DNA of 64,000 nt from Planktothricoides raciborskii GIHE-MW2 (GCF_040564635.1 NZ_CP159837.1:1987001-2051000), one strand, 5' to 3'. Positions 52,618-61,691 are shown, counted from the stretch's first letter. Notes: a model not told the origin generated them from the sequence alone. Translations and numbers: made by a program.

Positions 52618-54183
52618 ATGATTCGTAATCAGCCAAATCAGGTGGAAGACTTGCCAAAAGGCGTTCAAAAAATTCGCACTGTGATTGAAGGATTTGATGA
52701 TATCAGTCATGGAGGAATGCCGGCAAGTCGGACGACTTTAGTCAGTGGTACTTCCGGCACAGGTAAAACTTTGTTTGCGATTCAGTTTCTCTATAATGGA
52801 ATTATTAATTTTGATGAACCGGGCGTGTTTGTCACTTTTGAGGAATCGCCTACAGATATCATTAAAAATGCGTATAGTTTTGGTTGGGATTTAGGCAAAC
52901 TGGTTAATGAAGGCAAGTTGTTTATTCTCGATGCCTCTCCGGATCCCGAAGGACAAGATGTGGTTGGCAGTTTTGATTTATCGGCGCTGATTGAAAGAAT
53001 CCAATACGCTATTCGTAAGTACAAAGCTAAACGGGTTTCTATCGATTCGGTGACGGCGGTTTTTCAACAATATGATGCGGTTTCGGTGGTCAGACGGGAA
53101 ATCTTTCGCTTGGTGGCTCGACTCAAGCAAATGAGTGTGACGACGGTGATGACGACAGAACGGGTGGAAGAGTACGGCCCGGTGGCCCGATTTGGCGTGG
53201 AAGAGTTTGTGTCAGATAATGTGGTGATTCTGCGGAACGTTTTGGAAGGTGAACGCCGTCGCCGCACTTGTGAAATTTTAAAGCTGCGAGGGACAACTCA
53301 CATGAAAGGGGAGTACCCGTTTACGATTACCAGTGATGGGATTAATATTTTCCCCTTGGGGGCGATGCGCTTAACCCAGCGTTCGTCTAATGCTCGCGTT
53401 TCTTCTGGGGTGAATACCCTGGATGAAATGTGTGGCGGTGGATTTTTCAAAGATTCGATTATTTTGGCGACTGGGGCAACCGGGACGGGTAAGACTCTGT
53501 TGGTGAGTAAGTTTTTGGAAGATGCTTGTACGAATGGGGAACGAGCGATTTTATTTGCTTATGAGGAGTCCCGCGCTCAACTCTTGAGAAATGCCTATTC
53601 TTGGGGGATTGATTTTGAAGAGATGGAGAAAAAGGGTTTGTTGAAAATCCTTTGTGCTTATCCAGAGTCAGCAGGTTTGGAAGATCATTTGCAGATTATT
53701 AAGACTGAGTTGGTGGAGTTTAAGCCTTCTCGGATGGCGATCGATTCTTTGTCGGCTTTGGAACGTGGGGTGACGAATAATGCTTTCCGCCAGTTTGTGA
53801 TTGGCGTTACCGGGTATGCGAAGCAGGAAGAAATCACGGGTTTCTTTACGAATACTACGGATCAATTTATGGGGGCGCATTCGATTACGGAATCTCATAT
53901 TTCGACGATTACGGATACGATTTTGATGTTGCAATATGTGGAAATTCGCGGGGAAATGTCTCGGGCGCTGAATGTGTTTAAGATGCGTGGGTCTTGGCAT
54001 GATAAGGGGATTCGAGAATATACGATTAGTGAGAAAGGCCCGGATATTCGCGATTCTTTCCGCAATTATGAACGGATTATTAGTGGTTCTCCGAGTCGAA
54101 TTTCTGTGGATGAGAAGACTGAGTTATCTCGCATTGTTAAGGGGGTGCAAAATAAGTTAACGGATGATTTGAACGATGAATGA
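52618..54183 (+). CDS. kaiC: Circadian clock ATPase/autokinase KaiC
   Basis: 521 residues with two RecA-like domains. CI: Walker A 'GTSGTGKT' (K50-T51) and catalytic E75-E76 in 'TFEES'. CII: Walker A 'GATGTGKT' with K292. The CII phosphorylation sites are present as S429 and T430 in 'ESHISTITD', with T424 nearby. The A-loop and KaiA-binding C-terminal tail ('RISVDEKTELSRIVKGVQ') are kept. The tail after 'VQ' is short and differs from Synechococcus elongatus. A 12 bp tandem repeat starts in the last three codons. Confidence 0.98.
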   Translation: MIRNQPNQVEDLPKGVQKIRTVIEGFDDISHGGMPASRTTLVSGTSGTGKTLFAIQFLYNGIINFDEPGVFVTFEESPTDIIKNAYSFGWDLGKLVNEGKLFILDASPDPEGQDVVGSFDLSALIERIQYAIRKYKAKRVSIDSVTAVFQQYDAVSVVRREIFRLVARLKQMSVTTVMTTERVEEYGPVARFGVEEFVSDNVVILRNVLEGERRRRTCEILKLRGTTHMKGEYPFTITSDGINIFPLGAMRLTQRSSNARVSSGVNTLDEMCGGGFFKDSIILATGATGTGKTLLVSKFLEDACTNGERAILFAYEESRAQLLRNAYSWGIDFEEMEKKGLLKILCAYPESAGLEDHLQIIKTELVEFKPSRMAIDSLSALERGVTNNAFRQFVIGVTGYAKQEEITGFFTNTTDQFMGAHSITESHISTITDTILMLQYVEIRGEMSRALNVFKMRGSWHDKGIREYTISEKGPDIRDSFRNYERIISGSPSRISVDEKTELSRIVKGVQNKLTDDLNDE

Positions 54184-54228
54184 TGGGATGAGTGATGGGA
54201 TGAGTGATGGGATGAATGATGGGATGAT
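54175..54228. repeat. 12 bp tandem repeat at the kaiC stop codon
   Basis: About 4.4 copies of GATGA(A/G)TGATGG, starting at 54175 inside the last codons of kaiC and running into the 3' region. The stop TGA (54181-54183) belongs to the first unit. Slippage here could change the C-terminal end by whole units, since 12 is a multiple of three. Confidence 0.85.
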
Positions 54229-54896
54229 TTAGTGGGTTGTTTGCCGAGCCGATCGCATTAAGGGCGATCGCGGCTTTAGGCCAGCATATTTGGCTCTGAC
54301 ATATTGATCTATTGATGACCTTAATCATCCGAATCTTAGGGGCAATTGATCGAGGCCCCCTAGGTTTCGGATGAAGTTTTTATTAAATAAATGTGGATTA
54401 AATAAATGTGGATTAAATAAATGTGCCTGAGTTCTGTGCTAGAAAATGGTAGCCCTAGCTTTATTGGGCAATTTTGTTAGTACCACCGCAGTGAGTGAAA
54501 TTTGAGTGAGATGATATTACGGCGATTATTGATAAAAAACCCGATCGGCCTTAGCCTATGAGGATCTAAATTAAATCAGGATGATAGGTTCAAATCCGCT
54601 TCCTGCCAGCAAATTATCGCAAAACCCTGTGACCAAAATTGGTTGCAGGGTTTGGTTTTGTTTAGGGGCGAACCATTCTGGCAGATAGTTTTTCCGTGGA
54701 GATGGCCGTTTGCGCCGCTGTTGCTTCGCCCAGCCTGATGACAGAATGGAGATGCTCTCTGTTGTTTTATGTCTGTAGCTCTGAGCATTAGAATAGAGTT
54801 GACGCAAGAGTCAAAATTTAGAGGGAATTATTGGACTCGGTTTGACTCTTCTGTGTCAACATCATTTAAACAAAATTCTTATAGTGGGTGGTGACT
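54184..54896. other. Intergenic region after kaiC with hairpins and short tandem repeats
   Basis: Besides the two features listed separately, it holds three ATTAAATAAATGTGG units (54379-54424) and a tRNA-T-arm-like string GGTTCAAATCC at 54587-54597. A hairpin AAAACCCTG...CAGGGTTT follows at 54621-54653, ending in GGTTTTG. A GGGGCGAA(C/G) repeat relative (54664-54730) comes after it. No protein gene was recognised. The last 100 bp probably contain the promoter of the DUF697 gene. Confidence 0.5.
54325..54374 (+). terminator. Terminator of the kai operon
   Basis: A long stem, TCATCCGAA-TCTTAGGGGC with GGCCCCCTAGG-TTTCGGATGA, with an 8-10 base loop and a few internal mismatches. TTTTTATT follows the 3' arm. 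It is the first strong hairpin after kaiC. Confidence 0.7.
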
Positions 54897-56339
54897 ATGA
54901 AGTTACAGCGGCCTATTTTATGGGGCGGAGTTAGCCTATCTTTGGGTTTGTGGCTGTTTGATAGTTTTTCGCATTCCCTGGAAGGGGTGGGAGAAGTTGG
55001 GGTGTTGGGCGCGATCGCCCTGGGGACTGGTTTGTGGTGGTATAAACAGCGATCGCCTCTACCGGCTAAGGTTTCCGCCCCTGTGGATCGAGAAACCTTG
55101 TCCAAGGCTATTGCTGGGGTGAAAGAGGCGATCGCTCAGTTGGCAACGGAGGCAGAAAATTGTGAGGCGATCGGTGAACTCCGCTCCCAACAAGAACAGC
55201 TATCGGCCCAATTGGATCGCCAAGAGTTGCGGTTGTTGGTGACAGGTGGCAAAGCGGTGGGCAAAACTAAGTTGATGCAGCTTTTGCAAGCAAGTAGTCA
55301 GCAGTTTGGAAAATTAACTTTCACGGAAACCGAGGCTTTATTTAGCAAAACTGACAGCGATCGACAGGTTAAACCGAACCTGACTCTAGAAGATTTGGTA
55401 ATTTTTGTCACGACTGGGGATTTAACCAGTTCTGAACTGAATCATTTACAGCAATTGGCTATAGCTAATGTGCGGATTTTGGTGGTGGTGAACAAACAAG
55501 ACCAATATCTAGAAACTCAAAAAGCGACGATTTTACAACAAGTTCGTAATTGCTTAGAAGGCATTTTAAATAAGGATGATGTGGTGGGGGTTTGCGCGGC
55601 TCCGGCGCCGGTGAAGGTGCGACAATATCAAGCGGATGGTTCGGTGCAAGAAAAAATGGAACAACCAATGGCGAATATTACTGGGTTGTGCGATCGCCTT
55701 AGTCATATTTTAGCCACGGAAAAATCAGCTTTGGTTTTTGCTAGTACCTTGCGGGCTGCCAATGGCTTAAAAGCAGAGATAAAAACTTTGCTGAACCAGG
55801 TCAGACGCGATCGGGCGATGCCCATGATTGAACAATCTCAATGGGTGGCTGCGGCTGCGGCTTTTGCTAACCCCGTCCCCGCTTTGGACTTGCTTTCTAC
55901 GGGGGCTGTGACCGGGCAATTAGTGGTAGATTTGGGCAAAATTTATCAACAGAAATTTTCCCTGGAACAAGGACAAGCGATCGCTCGTACTCTAGCGGAA
56001 CAAATGGTTAAATTAGGGTTAGTAGAACTTTCTACCCAAGCCATTACCTCAATTCTGAAAAGTAACGCGATCACTTTTGTGGCGGGTGGTGCGGTACAGG
56101 GAATTAGTGCGGCTTATTTAACTCGGTTAGCTGGTTTAAGTTTGTTGGAATATTTCCAAGCCCAAGAACTAACTAGCGATTTATCTTCTGGGGATAAATT
56201 GGCACAATTAAGCCAAACTATTAAGCAGGTTTTTGAGCAAAATCAGCGGATGGCTTTTCTACAATCTTTTGTCCAAAAAGCAAGCGATCGTCTGATGTCA
56301 TCAGTCAATGCCAAAATCCCTGTTAATACTCAGGCTTAA
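54897..56339 (+). CDS. GTPase-like membrane protein with DUF697 domain
   Basis: About 480 residues from ATG 54897; a GTG at 54888 is also possible. Two hydrophobic segments (to about residue 50) anchor the N-terminus. A degenerate GTPase domain follows: P-loop-like 'LLVTGGKAVGKTKL' and 'LVVVNKQDQYL' (NKxD). The C-terminal DUF697 region contains 'ANPVPALDLLSTGAVTGQLV' and 'GGAVQGISAAYLTRLAG'. The G2/G3 motifs are unclear, so hydrolysis may be reduced. The function is unknown; relatives act at membranes. Confidence 0.75.
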   Translation: MKLQRPILWGGVSLSLGLWLFDSFSHSLEGVGEVGVLGAIALGTGLWWYKQRSPLPAKVSAPVDRETLSKAIAGVKEAIAQLATEAENCEAIGELRSQQEQLSAQLDRQELRLLVTGGKAVGKTKLMQLLQASSQQFGKLTFTETEALFSKTDSDRQVKPNLTLEDLVIFVTTGDLTSSELNHLQQLAIANVRILVVVNKQDQYLETQKATILQQVRNCLEGILNKDDVVGVCAAPAPVKVRQYQADGSVQEKMEQPMANITGLCDRLSHILATEKSALVFASTLRAANGLKAEIKTLLNQVRRDRAMPMIEQSQWVAAAAAFANPVPALDLLSTGAVTGQLVVDLGKIYQQKFSLEQGQAIARTLAEQMVKLGLVELSTQAITSILKSNAITFVAGGAVQGISAAYLTRLAGLSLLEYFQAQELTSDLSSGDKLAQLSQTIKQVFEQNQRMAFLQSFVQKASDRLMSSVNAKIPVNTQA

Positions 56340-56412
56340 TCTATGTAGGGTGGGCAATGCCCACCGCCCACCCACCCCACCAAAATTATTAAATTTTCCC
56401 AGTAATAAAACT

Positions 56413-56988
56413 ATGAATTTAACGTTAAATTTACCCCAAACATGGAAAATGAGTCAAGAACAATTTGCCGAATTAGCGCAAATTAATCAGGATGTCCGAT
56501 TAGAATTAACCGCAAAAGGAGAGTTAATTATTATGCCACCAACCGGAGGAGAAACGGGAAATCGAAATTTTGATTTAACCGGACAGATTTGGTTATGGAA
56601 TCGCCAAAAACCCCTCGGTAAAGCTTTTGATTCTTCTACGGGTTTTGTTTTACCCAATGGGGCTAATCGTTCTCCTGATGCCAGTTGGATTAGAATGGAA
56701 CGGTGGGAAGCATTAACCCCCGAACAGCGGAAAAAATTATTACCTTTATGTCCTGATTTTGCCGTTGAATTAGTTTCGGAAAGCGATCGCCTTTCCAAAA
56801 CCCAAGAAAAAATGCAGGAATATTTAGAAAATGGCTTACGTTTGGGTTGGTTAATTGAACCAAAAAATAAAATTGTCGAAATTTATCGGCCAAATCAAGC
56901 GGTGGAAGTCTTAGAGTTTCCTTTAACATTATCTGGGGAAGATGTGTTGCCAAATTTTACTTTAAGTTTAGCAGAAATTTGGGATTAA
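56413..56988 (+). CDS. Uma2-family endonuclease-like protein
   Basis: 191 residues from ATG 56413; a frame from 56308 overlaps the previous gene and is unlikely. The PD-(D/E)xK core is visible: 'DVRLELTAKGELIIMPPTGG', 'RSPDASWI' and 'CPDFAVELVSESD', then 'NGLRLGWLIEPKNK'. Uma2/DUF820 proteins are very abundant in cyanobacteria; their biological role is unclear. Good local context: start 70 bp after the DUF697 gene, convergent with a second Uma2 gene. Confidence 0.85.
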   Translation: MNLTLNLPQTWKMSQEQFAELAQINQDVRLELTAKGELIIMPPTGGETGNRNFDLTGQIWLWNRQKPLGKAFDSSTGFVLPNGANRSPDASWIRMERWEALTPEQRKKLLPLCPDFAVELVSESDRLSKTQEKMQEYLENGLRLGWLIEPKNKIVEIYRPNQAVEVLEFPLTLSGEDVLPNFTLSLAEIWD

Positions 56989-57017
56989 TGTAAAAAACCC
57001 GGTTTTTTCAAGAAAGT

Positions 57018-57054
57018 AAAAACCCCGGTTTTTTCAAGAAACCGAGGTTTTTTT
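57018..57054. terminator. Bidirectional hairpin between two Uma2 genes
   Basis: AAAAACC(C)CGGTTT and AAACCG(A)GGTTTTT pair with one mismatch, with a loop near TTTCAAG. A-runs and T-runs on both sides suit termination of both convergent genes. It is a relative of the R2 palindrome, and another copy sits just before it (56992-57008). Confidence 0.75.
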
Positions 57055-57068
57055 CTGGGTCGGTTAAG

Positions 57069-57698
57069 TTAGTCTTCAATTTCCGTATCTTCAATTTCCG
57101 TATCTTCAATTTCCGAAAAATCTACTTGTTCGTAAAGTTCGCTTAAAGTAAATTGAAACTCAACGGAAGCCAGGGATATGACATCTTGTTCTGAGTCATA
57201 TTCAGTAAACTGCCATTGTTTTTCCCCAGTTTTTGAATAGATTTCTATATGATAACAATTTTGGTCAATTAAAATATACTCTTGGAACGTGGAAATGGAG
57301 CGATAAAAGCGAAATTTATCGGTTTTATCATAACCTTCTGTTGATTTTGATAAAACTTCGACGATGATGGTCGGGTTAGTGACAGTCGTGGTATTTTTTC
57401 CTTGGTAAATAGGTTTTCCTTGGATTACCATTACATCAGGATAAACATAGCGTCTCGTGGCTGGTATCCAGAGACGAACGTCTGCCGCAAATACTCGATA
57501 TTTTTGTTCTTTAATCGTATATGGGAATTTACGGCAAACATTGAGAGTGATTTGGTTGTGGTTGGTGGTGCCGCCAGTCATGGGTATAATTTCTCCATCG
57601 TGATATTCGCTTTTATATTCTGCGGTTTCCTCTAGGGCGAGGTATTCTTCCGGGGTGTAAGTGCGTTTTTGGGTTTTGTTAGCTTCGAGTAGTTGCAT
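57069..57698 (-). CDS. Uma2-family endonuclease-like protein
   Basis: 209 residues. 'RTYTPEEYLALEETAEYKSE' is the common start of DUF820/Uma2 proteins, followed by 'HDGEIIPMTGGTTNHNQI', 'YVYPDVMVI' and 'NPTIIVEVLSKSTEGYDK', which give the PD-(D/E)xK acid residues. The C-terminus ends in three copies of EIEDT/EIED, encoded by a 15 bp tandem repeat. Role unknown, as for the family. Confidence 0.87.
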   Translation of the reverse strand: MQLLEANKTQKRTYTPEEYLALEETAEYKSEYHDGEIIPMTGGTTNHNQITLNVCRKFPYTIKEQKYRVFAADVRLWIPATRRYVYPDVMVIQGKPIYQGKNTTTVTNPTIIVEVLSKSTEGYDKTDKFRFYRSISTFQEYILIDQNCYHIEIYSKTGEKQWQFTEYDSEQDVISLASVEFQFTLSELYEQVDFSEIEDTEIEDTEIED

Positions 57699-58063
57699 GA
57701 TATATACCTCATTAATGAGTTTATTGTATTGTAAAAATATGGTGATGGGTAGGGGCGAAGCATTCGGGCGACAATTTATCGACTATAACCGAAGATTTTT
57801 GACCAGAATGCGATCGCCCTTATCTCTGGGATGATGATTATATCCGGGTAGGGGCGAAGCATTCGGGCGACAATTTATCGATTTAAACAGAACATTTTTG
57901 ACCCGAATGCTTCGCCCTTATTTCTGGGATGATTATATCAGGAATAGGGCGAAGCAAGAGCGAATAAATATCTGGGATAAACCGATAAATTTTCTGCGCT
58001 CTTGCGAAAGCCCCTACTTACACAAAAAACCCGGTTTCTTCAAGAAGCCGGGTTTCTGCTATT
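57699..58063. repeat. R3 repeat array
   Basis: Two ~95 bp units (about 57750-57845 and 57848-57940) share GTAGGGGCGAAGCATTCGGGCGACAATTTATCGA, here read as GTAGGGGCGAAGCATTCG plus GACAATTTATCGA, and end with a GATGATTATATC(A/C)GG. A partial third unit follows. An R2 hairpin, AAAAAACCCGGTTTCTTC / GAAGCCGGGTTTCT, lies at 58024-58052. No gene was seen. Confidence 0.8.
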
Positions 58064-58618
58064 CTAGACACCTTCAGAAACGATGCGTTGGAATTGATCG
58101 ACCAAGCGATTTTGTAAATCGCCAAAATCTTCAACGGATTTTTCTAGCTGGTTTTGTCGCACCCGCTTTAAGGTGGGGTTAGCAATTAATTCAGCTTGAG
58201 CCATTTGCACTTCCATTCGGGCGATAAACTCCTCAAAGAGATAATTAATTTTCTTTTCTAGCTCCATTTTTTTATCTAGTAAAAAGGCAGCGGTTTCACT
58301 GCGAATTGCAGCCTTTTCTCGGACTAAGTATTGGTTGCAATGTTCGGTAAGCGATTGGATTTGGGTTTCCCGCACTTTTTCTAGGGCACGTTTACGAAAC
58401 TCAAACTCATCTTTAACTAGGGCTAATTCTCCCCGAATGACCTCACGGGTAGCAGCATCAGGAAAAAATCGCTGTAAAAATCCTTCCCGTTTTGCCATGA
58501 CATTATCAATAGCAGATTGAGCCTGATTTGTCAGGTGAACAATTGGAGCAGCGACTACTTCTAGCTCTTGGGTTTGTCGCACTAATTCCATAGGTTTTCT
58601 TTTTTCAATATTAGACAT
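58064..58618 (-). CDS. Coiled-coil hypothetical protein
   Basis: 184 residues, almost entirely helical and charged, with coiled-coil heptads from about 75 to 170 ('LVKDEFEFRKRALEKVRE', 'DKKMELEKKINYLFEEFI'). 'TNQAQSAIDNVMAKREGFL' precedes them. No signal or membrane segment and no known domain. It follows, on the same strand, the DUF4407 gene whose protein is also rich in coiled coil, so the two may interact (inference). Confidence 0.6.
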   Translation of the reverse strand: MSNIEKRKPMELVRQTQELEVVAAPIVHLTNQAQSAIDNVMAKREGFLQRFFPDAATREVIRGELALVKDEFEFRKRALEKVRETQIQSLTEHCNQYLVREKAAIRSETAAFLLDKKMELEKKINYLFEEFIARMEVQMAQAELIANPTLKRVRQNQLEKSVEDFGDLQNRLVDQFQRIVSEGV

Positions 58619-58701
58619 TTATTGAGCCTCGAATCAACCTTGATATTTACAGTTTATTTGACGACGCTCGATTTGTCTGTCGAGCAATATCGATTTTTGT
58701 G

Positions 58702-58752
58702 AAAAACCCGGTTTGGTGAATCCCGTTTTTGTCTTCACCAAACCGGGTTTTT
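58702..58752. terminator. Perfect 19 bp hairpin below the DUF4407 gene
   Basis: Arms at 58702-58720 and 58734-58752, with a 13-base loop and no mismatch, and a further T6 run at 58754-58759. The core is an R2-like CCCGGTTTGG. It lies 9 bp beyond the stop codon (58762-58764) of the shifted DUF4407 tail, as expected for a terminator of that longer gene. Confidence 0.75.
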
Positions 58753-58761
58753 GTTTTTTGG

Positions 58762-58920
58762 TCAAATTAGAATTTTATTGATATAGTCCTTGATGGTTTC
58801 AGTTGCATAATTGACAAATAAACCAACTTTATTCTGAAACCGGATACTTTTAGCTCTAAGGTGTTCTACTTGTTCTGTAGTTCTTTTGAGCAGATCGGAA
58901 ACATCCCAGTCTAGCTGGTG
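58762..58920 (-). pseudogene. Frame-shifted C-terminal tail of the DUF4407 protein
   Basis: Directly after the T9 run of the DUF4407 gene (coding strand), the frame one base away is open for about 50 codons: 'HQLDWDVSDLLKRTTEQVEH', then '...NKVGLFVNYATETIKDY...', and a TGA at 58764-58762. It looks like a normal amphipathic C-terminus, has no start of its own, and ends 9 bp before a strong hairpin. Adding one T to the run would join it to the upstream protein. Confidence 0.6.
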
Positions 58921-60059
58921 AAAAAAAAAGGAAAGGGACTGACTTTTTTTCTGGGGATATATTTTTTTCTCGTTCGATTGGTAATTTCCTCAATAAGTTC
59001 TTCTTGGACTTTTTTCATTGGCTCACTCTTATAGGCTTCTCCCAGGGTATCATCGTAAAATTTTCTCTCTTTTTCCTGATCGTTTTTGAGTTGGATAGGA
59101 AAATACTTCCGATCTTCATCTGCTCTCTGAATTTGTTCATACTCCTTTTGTTGTAACATCGCATCGTAGGAGCCGCGTTTGGCGATTAATTTAGCAAATA
59201 TTGGGGCAGTATCCACTACAATGAACAACCAGGAAATCGCGTGACTTGCATGGGCGATCGCCGGATTTTTTTGGGCGATTTTCTCCAAAGTATTTAACTG
59301 AGTCATAATGTCATCAGCTTGTTTTCTGGCGGTGGTGACAGTTTTTACCTCCTGATCTTTTTGGGCTTGCAGTTGCATAATCCGTTGCCGGTTTTGCACT
59401 AAAATCGGTTCAGTTTTGGCTTTTAATGTTTCTAATTCTCTCCCCTGTTGTTGACACAGGAGTTGTTTTTCTTCATACACTGGGCCTTTTCCTTCTTTGC
59501 CAGTGCCACTGATTCCTTCAGCTTCTTTCATAGCTCGATCGCACAATAAATCTCGGTTTTTCTCTTTGTCTGACAAATCTTGCTCTAATTTTTGATTCGC
59601 TGCTTTTAATTCAGCAATTTCTGGCATTCCTTGATTGATTTGTTGTTGTACTGCCAGGGCTATCTGAGCATTTTCTTGGGCAAGTTCAGCTAAAATGGGC
59701 TTTTCAAAGATTTTTAACTCTAGGGGTTTTGCCACAACCACGGCAATTAAAACCGCCACAATAATCCGCGTGATGGCCATGCCTAATTGTTGCCAGCTAA
59801 ATTTGTCTTCTTTATGGGTAGTGATGATAATTAAGCGATCCATATTGAAAACAAATAATCCCCAAAATACCCCTAAAAGCAGAGCATGAATCGGGTTTTT
59901 GAAGATGGTATAAAAGGCATAACCTCCTGACAAAATCGCACAGGCTGTGGTTAGGAGAATTGCCAGCCCGATCGCGTCATATTTATGCTGTTCTTTCTGG
60001 GATCGGCAATTTTGCAGTAATTCAGCATCAACCCCGGCACACCACCATAATAATTTCAT
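58911..60059 (-). CDS. DUF4407 membrane protein, probably frameshifted at the 3' end
   Basis: 382 residues as read. Four hydrophobic segments: two at about 29-75, one at about 92-112, and one near residue 280 ('ISWLFIVVDTAPIFAKLI'). The loop between the last two is a long coiled coil with 'ELKAANQKLEQDL' and 'RELETLKAKTEPIL'. 'VFNMDRLII' is typical of the family. The function is unknown. The end 'VSPFPFFFTS' comes from a T9 homopolymer; a one-base gain would extend the protein by ~50 residues to 58762. Confidence 0.8.
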   Translation of the reverse strand: MKLLWWCAGVDAELLQNCRSQKEQHKYDAIGLAILLTTACAILSGGYAFYTIFKNPIHALLLGVFWGLFVFNMDRLIIITTHKEDKFSWQQLGMAITRIIVAVLIAVVVAKPLELKIFEKPILAELAQENAQIALAVQQQINQGMPEIAELKAANQKLEQDLSDKEKNRDLLCDRAMKEAEGISGTGKEGKGPVYEEKQLLCQQQGRELETLKAKTEPILVQNRQRIMQLQAQKDQEVKTVTTARKQADDIMTQLNTLEKIAQKNPAIAHASHAISWLFIVVDTAPIFAKLIAKRGSYDAMLQQKEYEQIQRADEDRKYFPIQLKNDQEKERKFYDDTLGEAYKSEPMKKVQEELIEEITNRTRKKYIPRKKVSPFPFFFTS

Positions 60060-60708
60060 AAATTCTCCGGTTTATTTTTTAATAGTGATAGGTATCCAAT
60101 CGCCCTGATATTTAATACCCTAACATTAAAATCATAAAATCCCGCCAATCGTGTGTCGATTTTTAGATGAAATTGTCGATGTCGATTTTTGTCTTTTTTT
60201 GTAAACAATGCTGGTTTTTTGGTAAGTTTGTTGCTATAAATAAATTAATGGGCGAAGCATTTGCGCCAATATCTGTGGGAAAAACCGGCCAATCAACGCC
60301 GCAAATGCTTCGCCCATATTCGGGATTTATCATCCCAAATTGGCTGACCCGAATGAGGTCAGGGCGGCGTTGCATTTGCGCCAATATCTGTGGGAAAAAC
60401 CGGCCAATATTCTTGTAGGGGCGTTGCATTTGCGCCAATATCTGTGGGAAAAACCGGCCAATCAACGCCGCAAATGCTTCGCCCATATTCGGGATTTATC
60501 ATCCCAAATTGGCTGACCCGAATCAGGTCAGGGCGGCGTTGCATTCGGGCAGGTAAATCATTTGTTATAATCCCAAATTGGCTGACCCGAATCAGGTCAG
60601 GGCGGCGTTGCATTCGGGCAGGTAAATCATTTGTTATAATCCCAAATTGGCTAACCCGAATGCTTCGTCCCTACAAAGGCTATAAATCATCACAAGGAGT
60701 TGAAAATT
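60060..60708. repeat. Tandem R3-type repeats before the DUF4384-like gene
   Basis: Blocks containing GGGCGAAGCATTTGCGCC, AATATCTGTGGGAAAAACC, GGCCAATCAACGCC and GCAAATGCTTCGCCC occur at 60251-60316 and 60422-60485, with a partial copy at 60369-60418. CCCAAATTGGCTGACCCGAAT and GGTCAGGGCGGCGTTGCAT (each split here) occur three times from 60333 to 60620. The repeats are open on both strands. The AAGGAG at 60693-60698 is the ribosome site of the next gene. Confidence 0.85.
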
Positions 60709-61572
60709 ATGAAAACGTTACAGCAATTGTATGATGAGTATGAAGGCGATTTTATCGATGCCATGATTAATCGCTTTAAATTTTCGGGAAAAAAAGAATT
60801 AGTTTTTCGTAATCGCTTTATTAAAGATAATGATGGCTGTCTTCATCAAAAACTAGCCCAGGATTATAAAAAACATCTAATTGATGATGAATCCCAAGAT
60901 GCCGGTCAAATTTTCCGGCAAACCTTAGCCGCAATTTGTGACAAGCTGGAAGAAATGGGATGTCAACCCAGTAAAGGTGCGGATCGCTGGAAAAATTGCC
61001 GCTACTGGTTGCGCGAGGTAATGTTTAAAGAATGGGCAAAAGAACAGGGTTTAATTGGACCTGGCCCGGAACCGCCGGATACTGAACAATGTTGGCAGGA
61101 ATTAAAGGAAAAAGTTAATACAACAACCGGCTTAACGGTGGAAATACCCGCCCTGTCGAATATGGGTGCAAGACCGAACCGCCAACGCCAAGAAATTCCG
61201 TTTAAAAGTAATTTAATTTATCGGGTTGATTCTCCGAAAACGGGACATTTAATATTATTTGAACGGGAACCTAACGGCACGATCGTTTGTTTATGTCCCT
61301 CGGAATTTGCCCCGTCATCCTACCATGCAGGGAAAGAGACGGTGTTACCCCATCCCGACTCCGAGTATCAATATTTTGGCTCCGATGAGCTAGGATGGGA
61401 ACAACTGGTTGCAGTGATTACTCCTGAATTACCGCATTTTCAGTGGTTGGAAGATAGTCGCAAGGAAGCGTTAGAAGTGAATCAAGACCATTTAGCCGGA
61501 CTGTTGGACTATGTGAATGGTCAACCTAACGCTGAGGTATTATATACGGAATATTTGGTTGTTAATGCTTAA
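60709..61572 (+). CDS. Protein with DUF4384-like C-terminal domain
   Basis: 287 residues from ATG 60709, placed 10 bp after AAGGAG; the TTG at 60700 is too close to that site. The N-terminal ~120 residues are helical and unrecognised ('QLYDEYEGDFIDAMINRF', 'WKNCRYWLREVMFKEWAKEQ'). The C-terminal ~140 residues ('SNLIYRVDSPKTGHLILFER', 'IVCLCPSEFAP', 'LPHPDSEYQYFGSDELGWEQ') resemble DUF4384, a beta-rich domain common next to caspase-like and TPR proteins. The next gene encodes such a protein (TPR-CHAT), so they may form one system. Confidence 0.55.
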   Translation: MKTLQQLYDEYEGDFIDAMINRFKFSGKKELVFRNRFIKDNDGCLHQKLAQDYKKHLIDDESQDAGQIFRQTLAAICDKLEEMGCQPSKGADRWKNCRYWLREVMFKEWAKEQGLIGPGPEPPDTEQCWQELKEKVNTTTGLTVEIPALSNMGARPNRQRQEIPFKSNLIYRVDSPKTGHLILFEREPNGTIVCLCPSEFAPSSYHAGKETVLPHPDSEYQYFGSDELGWEQLVAVITPELPHFQWLEDSRKEALEVNQDHLAGLLDYVNGQPNAEVLYTEYLVVNA

Positions 61573-61582
61573 TTTTTTACGC

Positions 61583-61655
61583 AAAGAAACCGGGTTTCTC
61601 TGAAAAATCTAAGATTCTCAACTAAGTATCTAGGTCGAAACCCGGTTTCTCGAAT
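61583..61655. repeat. R2 palindrome pair before the TPR-CHAT gene
   Basis: AAAGAAACCGGGTTTCTC at 61583-61600 and CGAAACCCGGTTTCTCG at 61633-61649 lie in the 119 bp gap between the DUF4384-like and TPR-CHAT genes. They can pair with each other or act as separate hairpins. A TTAAGGAAAAGGGA ribosome-site region follows before ATG 61692. Confidence 0.75.
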
Positions 61656-61691
61656 AAACCCCGTTTTAATCAATAATTAAGGAAAAGGGAA

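Noticed and set aside
54570-54660. tRNA 3' end followed by a terminator (GGTTCAAATCC then CTTCCTGCCA)
   Set aside because: The T-arm stem has two mismatches and no complementary acceptor arm, anticodon arm or D-arm lies upstream. At most a degraded remnant.
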